From contig JANQLV010000051.1 in the NCBI GenBank assembly GCA_028280415.1, positions 153,546-217,545 on the forward strand: a DNA stretch of 64,000 nucleotides, in the 5' to 3' direction. Origin of the DNA: Saprospiraceae bacterium (GTDB taxonomy: Bacteria > Bacteroidota > Bacteroidia > Chitinophagales > Saprospiraceae). Position numbers and translations under genes: made by a program. Under the pieces are notes generated by a model. It saw only the letters and a program-made list of their open reading frames with translations, made no database searches and was not told where the DNA came from. Below, piece by piece: positions 27,005-35,551 of this stretch. Position 1 is the first letter of the stretch. Each line of letters starts with the position of its first letter.

Positions 27005-27586
27005 TTATTGCAGGATAACTTCTTTCTCTTCTACCATTTTGCGAATATTGATCAGCGCATAGCGCATTCTACCCAATGCCGTATTGATGCTTACTCTCGT
27101 CAGCTGCGCAATTTCCTTAAAGCTCATATCTGCATAATGTCTCAGAATGACGACTTCTCTTTGTTCAGGAGGTAACTGATCGACTAATTTTCTAATCTTC
27201 TCGTGCGTTTGACTTTTAATCATTCTCTGCTCGGCATTATCATCGGAAACTTTCAGTACATCAAAAATGTCAAAAGTCTCAGTCGGTGCAACCTTGGGTC
27301 TGCGTTTAGCTCTTCTGAAATAATCCACACACATATTATAAGAAATACGCATAGCCCACTGCACGAATTTGCCTTCGTGGTTATACTTCCCTTTGCGAAG
27401 TGTATCAATTATTTTGATAAAAACTTCCTGAAATATGTCTTCAGCTAAAGCTTGATCTTTTACAAAGAGATAAATTGATGTGTAAATTTTTTGGCGGTGA
27501 CGGCTTAGAAGAACTTCGAATGAACGTTCATCACCTTCCAAATAAAGAGCAATAAGCTGCTGATCGCTAACTGGCATAACTTGCAT
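27005..27586 (-). CDS. RNA polymerase sigma factor, sigma-70/ECF type
   Basis: A 193-residue ECF-like sigma factor: region 2 with LAEDIFQEVFIKII and WAMRISYNMCVDYFRRAKR (about 45-95) and region 4 with LPPEQREVVILRHYADMSFKEIAQLTRVSINTALGR (about 135-175). No anti-sigma gene is adjacent (hemB on one side, a 640-bp gene-free region on the other), which is typical of the Bacteroidota group of stand-alone ECF-like factors. Regulon unknown. Confidence 0.92.
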   Translation of the reverse strand: MQVMPVSDQQLIALYLEGDERSFEVLLSRHRQKIYTSIYLFVKDQALAEDIFQEVFIKIIDTLRKGKYNHEGKFVQWAMRISYNMCVDYFRRAKRRPKVAPTETFDIFDVLKVSDDNAEQRMIKSQTHEKIRKLVDQLPPEQREVVILRHYADMSFKEIAQLTRVSINTALGRMRYALINIRKMVEEKEVILQ

Positions 27587-27861
27587 AACTATCCTATTTT
27601 TCGCTTTTAGAAAAAATACTTAGTGTAGAAGTTTACCGTCTATAGCTTACAGTTTTATTGATTAATGAAATGAATGAGATTGTTATTCTCTCTTGATCAA
27701 AGATAAATCCAAAATTTACAGATTCCTAAGTTATCGCGCATTTTAAACTTACCTTAACAGAAACTTAACGAGTTCGTTAATTCTCTATCCAAGTCAAAAA
27801 TGGGAATGTTTTATCAAAAAATCAAATTTTACTTTCATAAAATTTGTTAAAATTAATTTTT

Positions 27862-27892
27862 CGCAAAATTCATGCAAAAACATAATTTTGCG
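27862..27892. promoter_or_regulatory. Bulged 12-bp inverted repeat overlapping a TAnnTTTG box
   Basis: CGCAAAATTcATG (27862-27874) and CATAATTTTGCG (27881-27892) pair over 12 bp with one bulged C and a 6-nt loop. The right arm contains TAATTTTG (27883-27890), a match to the Bacteroidota -7 box on the plus strand. An operator overlapping a promoter, in front of a gene-free 330-bp stretch before uvrA, is a reasonable reading. Confidence 0.4.
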
Positions 27893-27959
27893 TGAAGTAC
27901 ATATTCCCAATATAATTTCGAATCAAGTATCTATCCCTTTGTTTGGCAATATTAAATAC

Positions 27960-28005
27960 TCATTTTTGAAAAAAATCTATATTTTGGTCATTTTTGAAAA
28001 AAATC
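27960..28005. repeat. 18-bp perfect direct repeat
   Basis: TCATTTTTGAAAAAAATC occurs at 27960-27977 and again at 27988-28005 (period 28 bp), and each copy is itself close to a palindrome (ATTTTT/AAAAAT). It lies in the long uvrA leader region. Paired protein-binding sites are possible; no gene is supported in 27587-28226. Confidence 0.5.
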
Positions 28006-28226
28006 ACTTCAGTATTCCCAATCCCAAGTTAAGCAGCAGACATTCCTCCATAAGTTTATTCCTGAGGCTTAACAATACCACTGCTTTGTACTTCAATTTC
28101 AAACCTTGAAAATCCAGTCCTGAGCAAAGAACCGATAAGATAAATTAATTAACTTTTCCACTTTTGTTAATTGCTTGAAAAACTCTATTTTCACTTTCTT
28201 GTTTTGAATGATAAAAAGGAAAGAAA

Positions 28227-31076
28227 ATGCCCAGGAAAAAAGATGCTGCTGTATTGGAACGACCTGCATTAGATAAAAGCAATAAATACATTTCTATAAA
28301 AGGCGCCCGAGCAAACAACCTTAAAAATATTGACCTGCAGATTCCCAAAAACAAACTCGTCGTAGTTACGGGCGTCTCCGGCTCCGGAAAATCATCGATT
28401 ACAATGGACACGCTTTATGCGGAAGGTCAACGCAGATACGTAGAAAGCCTTAGCTCCTACGCGCGTCAATTCCTTATGCGAATGAAGAAGCCGGATGTGG
28501 ATTACATCAAAGGCATTTGCCCGGCAATTGCTATTGAGCAAAAAGTGAGTACCAGTAATGCTCGTTCTACCGTCGGGTCCTTGACTGAAATCTACGATTT
28601 TTTGAGATTGCTCTACGCCAGGATAGGAAAAACTTACTCCCCTATCTCCGGAAAACTGGTGAAAAAGCATGAGGTATCTGATGTAGTAGACTATATTAAC
28701 GGCTGCAAAGAGGGCTCAAAGGTTCAATTATTTATTCCGCTTCAACACAAATACGCAGATCGAAAACTTGAGCAGGAACTCAATCTATTACTCCAGAAGG
28801 GCTATTCCAGAGTACAAATAGACAAGGAACTATATCGCATTGAAGAGGTTTTGGAAGATGCGAATATTGATACAGAATTATCGCTTTCGGAGCTGGAAAA
28901 AGATCGTTTCAGGATTCTAATCGATCGTTTCGTGGTGCGCAAAGAAGATGAGGAAAACGCAAAACGCATTGCTGATTCAGTACAAACGGCCTTTTACGAA
29001 AGTGAAGGAGAATGTATTGTCGAAGTAAGTACCAGACGAACCTTGGGCCGCTTCAACAATCGTTTTGAGCTGGACGGAATGGAATTTATCGAACCCAGCC
29101 CTCAATTATTTAATTATAATAATCCTTATGGAGCTTGTCCAAAATGTGAAGGCTATGGAAAAGTCATGGGAATCGATGAGCACAAAGTAGTTCCTATCCA
29201 ATCAAAATCCGTATACGATGGGGCCATCGCTTGCTGGCGCGGAGAAAAATTCGGCCGATGGCTACAGGAATTCCTGAATGTAGCTCACAAATTTGACTTT
29301 CCTGTTCACCGTCCTTATCAGGAACTAAGCAAAGCTCAGAAGAAGTTGCTCTGGACCGGAAATCAATATTTTTACGGCATTAATGACTTCTTTTCTGAAC
29401 TCGAAGAAAAGACTTATAAAATTCAGAACCGGGTCATGCTGGCGCGTTATCGCGGGAAAACGACTTGTCCGGAATGTGAAGGCGGCAGGTTGAGGAAAGA
29501 AGCTACATATATCAAAATAGACGGAAAACCTATTACTGATCTCGTACACATTCCGATCGATGAACTCCTTGATTTTTTTGAAAGTATCCGGCTTTCCGAG
29601 CATGATCGAACGATTGCCAAGAGAATTCTGCTTGAAGTCACTAACCGCCTGAACTTTATGTGTGATGTTGGTTTGAGTTATCTGACCATCGGAAGACTTT
29701 CAGCTACCTTGAGCGGTGGCGAAACACAACGGATTAATCTAACCCGAACCCTGGGCAGCAATTTAACCAGTTCGTTGTATATTCTCGATGAGCCCAGTGT
29801 GGGCCTGCATCCCAGAGATACCAATCGTCTGGTCCAGGTTTTAAAAACTTTACGCGATCTCGGCAATACTGTCGTTGTAGTTGAACATGAAGAGGATATT
29901 ATTAAAAATGCTGATTACCTGATCGATATCGGACCGGCTGCCGGAATTCACGGCGGTGAAGTCGTTTTTGCTGGTCCTTATAAAGAAATTTACGAAAAAG
30001 CCAATGACAGCCTTACCCCTCAATACATGAGTGGTCGTATGGAAATTCCTCTACCGGAAACCAGAAGAAAATATGTCAATAAAATCCAGATTAAAGGTGC
30101 AAATCAGCATAATCTTAATCATATTGATGCTACTATACCTTTGAATACATTAACCGTAGTAAGCGGTGTCTCGGGTAGTGGAAAAACAAGCCTCGTAAAA
30201 CATATTTTATATCCAGCGCTCAAGAAACATTTTGGAGAACCGGTCAAAGTAGCTCCCGGACAACACTCAAGCCTTGAAGGCGATCTGGATCAATTGACTC
30301 AGGTTGAAATGGTTAATCAAAAGCCGATTGGAAAATCAAGCCGCTCCAATCCCGTTACTTATGTGAAAGCTTATGACGCTATCCGTAGTCTGATGACCAA
30401 TCAGCAACTTTCCAAGATAAGAGGTTTTAAGCCTAAGCATTTTTCTTTCAATGTAGATGGTGGTCGTTGCGAGACCTGTAAAGGAGAAGGTGAGCAGGTA
30501 ATCGAGATGCAGTTTCTGGCCGATGTTCGACTGGAATGTGAAGATTGTAAGGGCCAAAGATTCAAGCAAGAAGTACTGGATGTCCGCTATAAGGGCAAAA
30601 ACGTATACGAAATTCTGGATTTGAGTGTAGATGAAGCTATTGATTTTTTTGCGGAGGTAAAAGAGGTGGTTAATAAAATAAAACCGCTAAGTGCCGTTGG
30701 TTTGGGTTATATCAAACTAGGTCAGTCTTCAAGTACATTATCCGGGGGAGAGGCTCAACGCGTAAAATTGGCCAGCTTTTTAAATAAAGAAAAAGTTAGC
30801 GAAAAGATTCTTTTCATTTTTGATGAACCAACCACCGGTTTACACTTCCACGACATTCAAAAATTGCTAATTGCCCTTAATGCACTGGTAGAAAAAGGGC
30901 ATACCGTACTGGTAGTTGAACATAATATGGAAGTGATCAAATGTGCAGATTGGATTATTGACCTTGGTCCCGGCGGTGGTAAGGAAGGCGGAAATCTGGT
31001 ATTCCAAGGACGTCCGGAAGATTTGGCAAAAGTCAAAACCTCTTTTACCGGTAAGTTCTTGCAGGAGAAACTGTAA
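28227..31076 (+). CDS. uvrA: Excinuclease ABC subunit A
   Basis: A 949-residue UvrA, the damage-recognition ATPase of nucleotide excision repair. First Walker [10 protein letters not shown] is near residue 50, second GVSGSGKTS near 650. Zinc-finger cysteine pairs are visible in [24 protein letters not shown] and [19 protein letters not shown]...CEDCKG. Signature motifs [11 protein letters not shown] and [10 protein letters not shown] and both Walker B DEP motifs are present, and the length is normal. It is monocistronic here. Confidence 0.97.
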   Translation: MPRKKDAAVLERPALDKSNKYISIKGARANNLKNIDLQIPKNKLVVVTGVSGSGKSSITMDTLYAEGQRRYVESLSSYARQFLMRMKKPDVDYIKGICPAIAIEQKVSTSNARSTVGSLTEIYDFLRLLYARIGKTYSPISGKLVKKHEVSDVVDYINGCKEGSKVQLFIPLQHKYADRKLEQELNLLLQKGYSRVQIDKELYRIEEVLEDANIDTELSLSELEKDRFRILIDRFVVRKEDEENAKRIADSVQTAFYESEGECIVEVSTRRTLGRFNNRFELDGMEFIEPSPQLFNYNNPYGACPKCEGYGKVMGIDEHKVVPIQSKSVYDGAIACWRGEKFGRWLQEFLNVAHKFDFPVHRPYQELSKAQKKLLWTGNQYFYGINDFFSELEEKTYKIQNRVMLARYRGKTTCPECEGGRLRKEATYIKIDGKPITDLVHIPIDELLDFFESIRLSEHDRTIAKRILLEVTNRLNFMCDVGLSYLTIGRLSATLSGGETQRINLTRTLGSNLTSSLYILDEPSVGLHPRDTNRLVQVLKTLRDLGNTVVVVEHEEDIIKNADYLIDIGPAAGIHGGEVVFAGPYKEIYEKANDSLTPQYMSGRMEIPLPETRRKYVNKIQIKGANQHNLNHIDATIPLNTLTVVSGVSGSGKTSLVKHILYPALKKHFGEPVKVAPGQHSSLEGDLDQLTQVEMVNQKPIGKSSRSNPVTYVKAYDAIRSLMTNQQLSKIRGFKPKHFSFNVDGGRCETCKGEGEQVIEMQFLADVRLECEDCKGQRFKQEVLDVRYKGKNVYEILDLSVDEAIDFFAEVKEVVNKIKPLSAVGLGYIKLGQSSSTLSGGEAQRVKLASFLNKEKVSEKILFIFDEPTTGLHFHDIQKLLIALNALVEKGHTVLVVEHNMEVIKCADWIIDLGPGGGKEGGNLVFQGRPEDLAKVKTSFTGKFLQEKL

Positions 31077-31246
31077 TAGTTGAATGTAAACACCTAGGAA
31101 TTTAGCGACAAGAATCGGCTATCGATTTTCGAAATTCGGGTTTTGGAAATCGGCGAAAGACGAAAAGCAAAATATCTAAAAGCTCGATTATTATTGGTCC
31201 CAAACTGATTTGCCAATAGAGTTGAAGCTTAAGTCAGTTTTAAAAG

Positions 31247-32701
31247 TTATTTTACCACAAATTGCGGTATTCCATTTTCTTCCCGTATTTCTGTTTTCGC
31301 TCCAAGCATCCAGTCTTCCAGAGGAATTAATGCCCCATTTTGTATATGTTTTTCAAAATAGGAATCGATTGGTTTTTCTAAATACTGATTAACTGTTTTC
31401 AAAAACAACTCATCTGTTAATCTTTGTTTTCCGTGCCGGCAGACGTTTAGAAATTCCTGCATTACATCTTTAAGCCTATGCTCACCTTTTGAATCCAGGC
31501 GAATTCTCCAGTCTGTATACATAGCAAAAACACAGCCTCGGTTATAAGCCAGTTTCCCGTAGTTCGAATAATCCGTAAAAAAATTAGCTGCCAATTCTTC
31601 GTTAGTTGCCTCCCGAACTGCTGACTTATAGTATTTTTTTACCACATTATTGATTTGCCACAAATAGCCTTCCTCACTAATAAGGCCACATTCGCGCATA
31701 TTAATATAAGTGAAGTAATCGGTAAAACCTTCAGAGAACCAATAACGATAAGCTTCGGGATCGGCTGTCTTAATTTGCAATCCAATCCACTCATGCATCA
31801 ATTCATGACTAAAAAGATATTCAAAGTTTTTCAGGCCAACTTTTGGAGTAGCATTTAGCGCAAAAGAATTTCGCAGCCCTGTTCCCTGATAAGAACCATA
31901 GTTTTGTCCTTCCATAAATGGCGCCAGGGTCACCGTGAAATAATCAAAGTCATAGTCATTCCAGAATTTGCGCTGTTGAGTAATTACTTTTTTTAATAAA
32001 TCCAGATATTCATCATCCGAAAAACGCCACTCTTTTCCACGCATTGCAACGTATACCGGATCATCCGCAATTTTAATTTTATGTATCCGATAATCCCCAC
32101 CGACAAAGATAGACTCTAACCAAAGACTGTCCCGCCAACGAAAGGACTGCTTTCTTTGATTGCTCCCGTAACTATTATGAATTACCCAGTCTTCAGGAAA
32201 ACCTTCCCAATAAATATTTACCGGACGCTCTATTTTATTTAAGTCGGCCGGATAAAAAAAGACTCCGTTTCCATAAAACTGAAAGAAATCCTTTTGCAGA
32301 ATAGGATGAAACATTTCATCGGGATTATCTACCGGATACTTTGGAAGGGATTGTACAGTATAATTCACAGAGATGCTTGCCCTTGGTGCATGACGAAGTA
32401 ATAAGTACCGGTCCGTTTGCTCTTCAATACTTGCATTTTTCACCTTGACCTTTTTAATATTTTCATTTAAACCAGTTGCCGGACCCCATTCACTTGGTGT
32501 ATAAACTTTTGTAAGTCCACTAAAATCTCCCTGTAGTCTGAAATTCACTTTGAATTGATAAACCCCTTCTGTTGAATCAAGTGCGATCGTATAGTCCAAC
32601 TTTTGCTCTGACTCTTTTATAAGAAAACGCTGAGGCGGACAGGACATCACAAAAAGAACAATCAAAGGGAACAGAAGTACAACTGCTTTTTTCATAGCCA
32701 A
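31247..32701 (-). CDS. M1/M61-like gluzincin metallopeptidase lipoprotein
   Basis: A 484-residue putative zinc aminopeptidase-type enzyme. The lipoprotein signal ends in LFVMSC. The zinc site is HELMH at residues 299-303 with the third ligand Glu324 in SEGFTDYF; later YNRGCVFAMYTDWRIR and LKDVMQEFL resemble the C-terminal part of M61-type peptidases. The N-terminal half is beta-rich, as in M1/M61 proteins. It would be anchored at the periplasmic or outer-membrane surface. It is 12 bp downstream of the VOC gene in the same direction. Confidence 0.8.
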   Translation of the reverse strand: MAMKKAVVLLFPLIVLFVMSCPPQRFLIKESEQKLDYTIALDSTEGVYQFKVNFRLQGDFSGLTKVYTPSEWGPATGLNENIKKVKVKNASIEEQTDRYLLLRHAPRASISVNYTVQSLPKYPVDNPDEMFHPILQKDFFQFYGNGVFFYPADLNKIERPVNIYWEGFPEDWVIHNSYGSNQRKQSFRWRDSLWLESIFVGGDYRIHKIKIADDPVYVAMRGKEWRFSDDEYLDLLKKVITQQRKFWNDYDFDYFTVTLAPFMEGQNYGSYQGTGLRNSFALNATPKVGLKNFEYLFSHELMHEWIGLQIKTADPEAYRYWFSEGFTDYFTYINMRECGLISEEGYLWQINNVVKKYYKSAVREATNEELAANFFTDYSNYGKLAYNRGCVFAMYTDWRIRLDSKGEHRLKDVMQEFLNVCRHGKQRLTDELFLKTVNQYLEKPIDSYFEKHIQNGALIPLEDWMLGAKTEIREENGIPQFVVK

Positions 32702-32713
32702 ATATAAATTAGA

Positions 32714-33127
32714 TCAGGTTACAAAGATCATTTCAAAATCCTTAAATGATTTGAACTCAATAGCGTTCCCTGAAGGATCCAAAAAAAACATGGTCGCCTG
32801 TTCTCCAGTCTCGCCTTTAAATCGAACATAGGGTTCAACAACAAATTCAATCCCGTAATTTTTTAATTTTTCAGCCAATCGTTCCCATTCTGTCCATTCG
32901 AGAATTGCTCCAAAATGTCGTACGGGCACATGCTTTCCATCTACCTGATTGGTAGGTTCTGTATCTTCATCGCTATCTACCAAATGCGCTGTAATCTGGC
33001 TGCCCCAAAAATTAAAATCGATCCAGCGATCATCCGTTCTACCAATGCTACAACCAAGTAAATCTTCATAAAAAGCTCTGGTTGCCTGTAAATCTTTTAC
33101 CGGGAAAGCTAAATGAAAAGGTTGCAT
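32714..33127 (-). CDS. VOC-family (glyoxalase/dioxygenase fold) protein
   Basis: A 137-residue vicinal-oxygen-chelate protein with the two beta-alpha-beta-beta-beta modules: [26 protein letters not shown] at the start and [11 protein letters not shown]...[18 protein letters not shown] at the end. Candidate metal ligands are the first His and the Glu of AIEFK. Substrate unknown. The start codon is 3 bp from a block of five 8-bp repeats, which fills the position where a ribosome-binding site would be. Confidence 0.88.
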   Translation of the reverse strand: MQPFHLAFPVKDLQATRAFYEDLLGCSIGRTDDRWIDFNFWGSQITAHLVDSDEDTEPTNQVDGKHVPVRHFGAILEWTEWERLAEKLKNYGIEFVVEPYVRFKGETGEQATMFFLDPSGNAIEFKSFKDFEMIFVT

Positions 33128-33130
33128 ACT

Positions 33131-33170
33131 TGAATGATTGAATGATTGAATGATTGAATGATTGAATGAT
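33131..33170. repeat. Five tandem copies of TGAATGAT
   Basis: Five exact copies of the octamer TGAATGAT (ATCATTCA on the minus strand) occupy 33131-33170, 3 bp upstream of the VOC start codon. On the minus strand the repeat has no stop codon in any frame. Copy-number change by slippage would alter the distance between promoter and start. Confidence 0.9.
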
Positions 33171-33330
33171 TAGCAAAAGTATTTTATCCTTAGTACGTTA
33201 AAACATTCTTGCATTAAAACACAGACAGTTTTGCAACAAAATAAGCATTTCTATCAACAGCGGGGTCTTTGCCAATCATTTTTAACGATAATTAAGATAA
33301 AGACTTTTCCTGTCGGCATCGCGATAACTT

Positions 33331-33338
33331 TATTTTTG
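33331..33338 (+). promoter_or_regulatory. Bacteroidota -7 promoter box for DUF3179 gene
   Basis: TATTTTTG is an exact TAnnTTTG match, 31 bp before the DUF3179 start codon, giving a short AT-rich leader. Confidence 0.5.
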
Positions 33339-33369
33339 GATTAATTATATTTTTTATAAAAAACTGAAA

Positions 33370-34296
33370 ATGATACTCAGGTATACATTCCTATTCTTGC
33401 TATTCTTTAGTAGTGGTTTTAGCCAGGATCCTCCTTCTATTCACGGGTTTGAAATGAGTAATTTGCGTATCCCTTATCAGGAAATAAAAAGAGGCGGACC
33501 TCCTAAAGATGGTATCCCATCAATTGATCAGCCAAAATTTGTCAAAGTACATGAAGCTGAAGATTTTTTATACAATAAGGATTATGTAATTGGCCTTGAG
33601 ATTGATGGGGTCGCCAAAGCTTATCCGGTTAGGATTTTAAATTATCACGAAGTTGTAAATGATCAAATCGGAAGTCAGCCTGTTGTCGTTACCTATTGTC
33701 CCTTATGTGGAAGCGGAGCAGTATTCTCTGCGATAGTAGAGGGCAAACATTATACTTTCGGAGTCTCCGGTTTACTGTATAACTCCGATGTTTTATTATA
33801 CGACCGGGAAAGTGAGTCGCTGTGGTCGCAGCTCCAAAGTGAAGCAATAAGCGGCGCAGCTTCTTCTAAAAAACTGGAACTGATTGCCAGTACCTTTACG
33901 ACGTTTAAGAACTGGAAAAATCAATACCCCAATAGCTTAGTACTTTCTACGGATACAGGTGCAAATCGAAATTATGATACTTCTCCTTATCATACTTACA
34001 ATCCTTCTGAGAAATTACTTTTCCCGGTCAGTCAGACCTCAAAGAAAATGCACCGCGGAGCAAAAGTAATCGGGATTGAGTTAGGCGGTCAATTCAAAGC
34101 CTATTCTCTTAAAAAGCTCAAAAAACTCAAAGCTCCACTACAGGATGTATTCAATAATAAAAAACTGATTATTGAGTATGATCGTTCTTCCCGTAGTGCA
34201 ACTATAAAAGATGAATCCGGCAAACTCCTGCCGAGTATTACCTTGTACTGGTTCGCCTGGTACACATTCCATCCGGAGACACAGGTTTGGCCCTGA
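33370..34296 (+). CDS. DUF3179-domain secreted protein
   Basis: A 308-residue DUF3179 protein with a signal peptide (cleavage near SGFSQ). The family signature is clear: GIPSIDQPKFV, GLEIDGVAKAYPVRILNYHEVVND, VVVTYCPLCGSGAVF, SGLLYNSDVLLYDRESESLWSQLQ. The CPLCGS motif suggests a thiol or metal site. Biochemical function of the family is not established. Monocistronic, followed by convergent genes. Confidence 0.9.
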   Translation: MILRYTFLFLLFFSSGFSQDPPSIHGFEMSNLRIPYQEIKRGGPPKDGIPSIDQPKFVKVHEAEDFLYNKDYVIGLEIDGVAKAYPVRILNYHEVVNDQIGSQPVVVTYCPLCGSGAVFSAIVEGKHYTFGVSGLLYNSDVLLYDRESESLWSQLQSEAISGAASSKKLELIASTFTTFKNWKNQYPNSLVLSTDTGANRNYDTSPYHTYNPSEKLLFPVSQTSKKMHRGAKVIGIELGGQFKAYSLKKLKKLKAPLQDVFNNKKLIIEYDRSSRSATIKDESGKLLPSITLYWFAWYTFHPETQVWP

Positions 34297-34318
34297 TTGC
34301 ATGCCAAGCTTTGACTTG

Positions 34319-34953
34319 TTAATCCACTGGTTCAAGGTTTAAATGTACAAACATCTGGCGGTTATAGTTTTTAACATACTTAAAGATTTGGGTATAAGTA
34401 GCATCGGGTATAAGTTTTTTATACTCTTCATAAAGTTGATACTTATGATGCTCGTATGTTGTACAATACTTTTGCTCATATTTACAGGAATAATTGTACA
34501 AGCCTACCAGAGCATATTCTTTTCCCCACCAGTTTTCAGACTTGCTATCAAGCTGTTCAAACCATAAAATGGCCGTCTCGATATCACCTTGATACCATGC
34601 CATATAACCTTTTTCCAAAAAGGCATATTTACATTATCTTTTTCTATAGCTGGGGTACCGTGTATAACAGATTGGACTTTATAAACCGGAGGTTTTTCAG
34701 CAAAGATTAAATTGATAATAAATCCGGCACTAATTGATGAAGCAGCTAAGATTAATAAAAATACAAACCCAAAATAAAGCAGAATTTTCTTTTTCCTGTT
34801 TTCCAGAGTTTGGACTTTGGAAGGGTCTAATGCTTTGCGACGCTTTCCGGATTTCAGATAATCTCGTTTTAGTCGCTCTCTTGCCTTTTTAAAGGCTTTC
34901 CGATTTTTAACCTGCCAGTGTTCCTCTGGAACGGTAGAAGAAGAATATGCCAT
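34319..34953 (-). pseudogene. TPR-like membrane protein split by a one-base frameshift (or programmed -1 shift)
   Basis: Two overlapping frames form one sensible protein of about 212 residues. Frame 1 (34504-34953) gives a basic cytoplasmic N-terminus, a membrane helix at about 58-82 and then ...NVNMPF; frame 2 (34319-34618) continues LEKGYMAWYQGDIETAILWFEQL, a clear TPR unit. The join lies at a T5 run (A5 on the plus strand, 34617-34621) followed by GGAAAAAGG. Past that point frame 1 encodes low-quality sequence ending at 34504. The break may be a true mutation, a sequencing indel, or slippage on the homopolymer. Function unknown. Confidence 0.65.
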
Positions 34954-34956
34954 AGC

Positions 34957-34981
34957 TTTGATATTTTATTATAATATCAAA
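34957..34981. promoter_or_regulatory. 9-bp hairpin just before the split TPR gene
   Basis: TTTGATATT (34957-34965) and AATATCAAA (34973-34981) form a perfect stem with a 7-nt loop. It ends 3 bp from the start codon of the split gene and is 49 bp after the lipoprotein stop. It could terminate the upstream lipoprotein transcript or occlude the start. Confidence 0.35.
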
Positions 34982-35029
34982 TACTAATAAAGTCAAATCC
35001 ATTTTCTTCGATAGAATTCTGAAATTATT

Positions 35030-35431
35030 TTACCATGATTCCAGTACCAGTTTATCTTCGGAAAGCTCAACAACTCGCTTTTTTAGAAGAAGTTCATTAT
35101 CAGTATTCTGTATGGTCAACGCATCCTGGCTTTTATCAAAAGACCATGTTCCAATGACTGTAAAATGGGCATCATTGGCTGCAATCACCAAAATCGAAGC
35201 ATTTCCATCCGGTTCGAGCAGAAATCTTTCCCGAAAACGACTCGGAGGAAAATCTGCATAATCACAAAGACGGTAAATCTGTTCTTTGGTCTTCTCATCT
35301 TCTTCCAAAGAATGCGTCCAGCAATTATAGAGTAAGAGCTCGTTAAATTCTTCATTGGAATTCGAATCACAGGAAAGGCAGATTGAAAGAAAGAGAAATC
35401 TGGCAAGGAAGAGAATAAAGATGTTTTTCAT
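35030..35431 (-). CDS. Small lipoprotein of unknown function (lipocalin-like pattern)
   Basis: A 133-residue predicted lipoprotein with a signal ending in LSICLSC. After it comes a domain with ELLLYNCWTHSLEED, RFLLEPDGNASILV, TVIGTWSFDKSQDALTIQ and ELSEDKLVLE, a strand pattern similar to lipocalin-like/DUF4923-type lipoproteins of Bacteroidota (structural guess only). It is upstream of the split TPR gene in the same direction, and divergent from the FAD/Fe-S dehydrogenase. Confidence 0.65.
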   Translation of the reverse strand: MKNIFILFLARFLFLSICLSCDSNSNEEFNELLLYNCWTHSLEEDEKTKEQIYRLCDYADFPPSRFRERFLLEPDGNASILVIAANDAHFTVIGTWSFDKSQDALTIQNTDNELLLKKRVVELSEDKLVLESW

Positions 35432-35551
35432 ATTGACACAGCTTTTGATAATTACGATTATCTGATATGAACTGCTGCTTTCAAACGACTACTATTTTTT
35501 CTTGGCTCTTAAAATTTCTAATTTACTGGCTTCCTCCTTATTTTCACTTTT

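Noticed and set aside
27888..28109. 73-residue frame upstream of uvrA
   Set aside because: Non-ATG start, overlaps a hairpin and the 18-bp repeats, and composition looks like translated AT-rich noncoding DNA.
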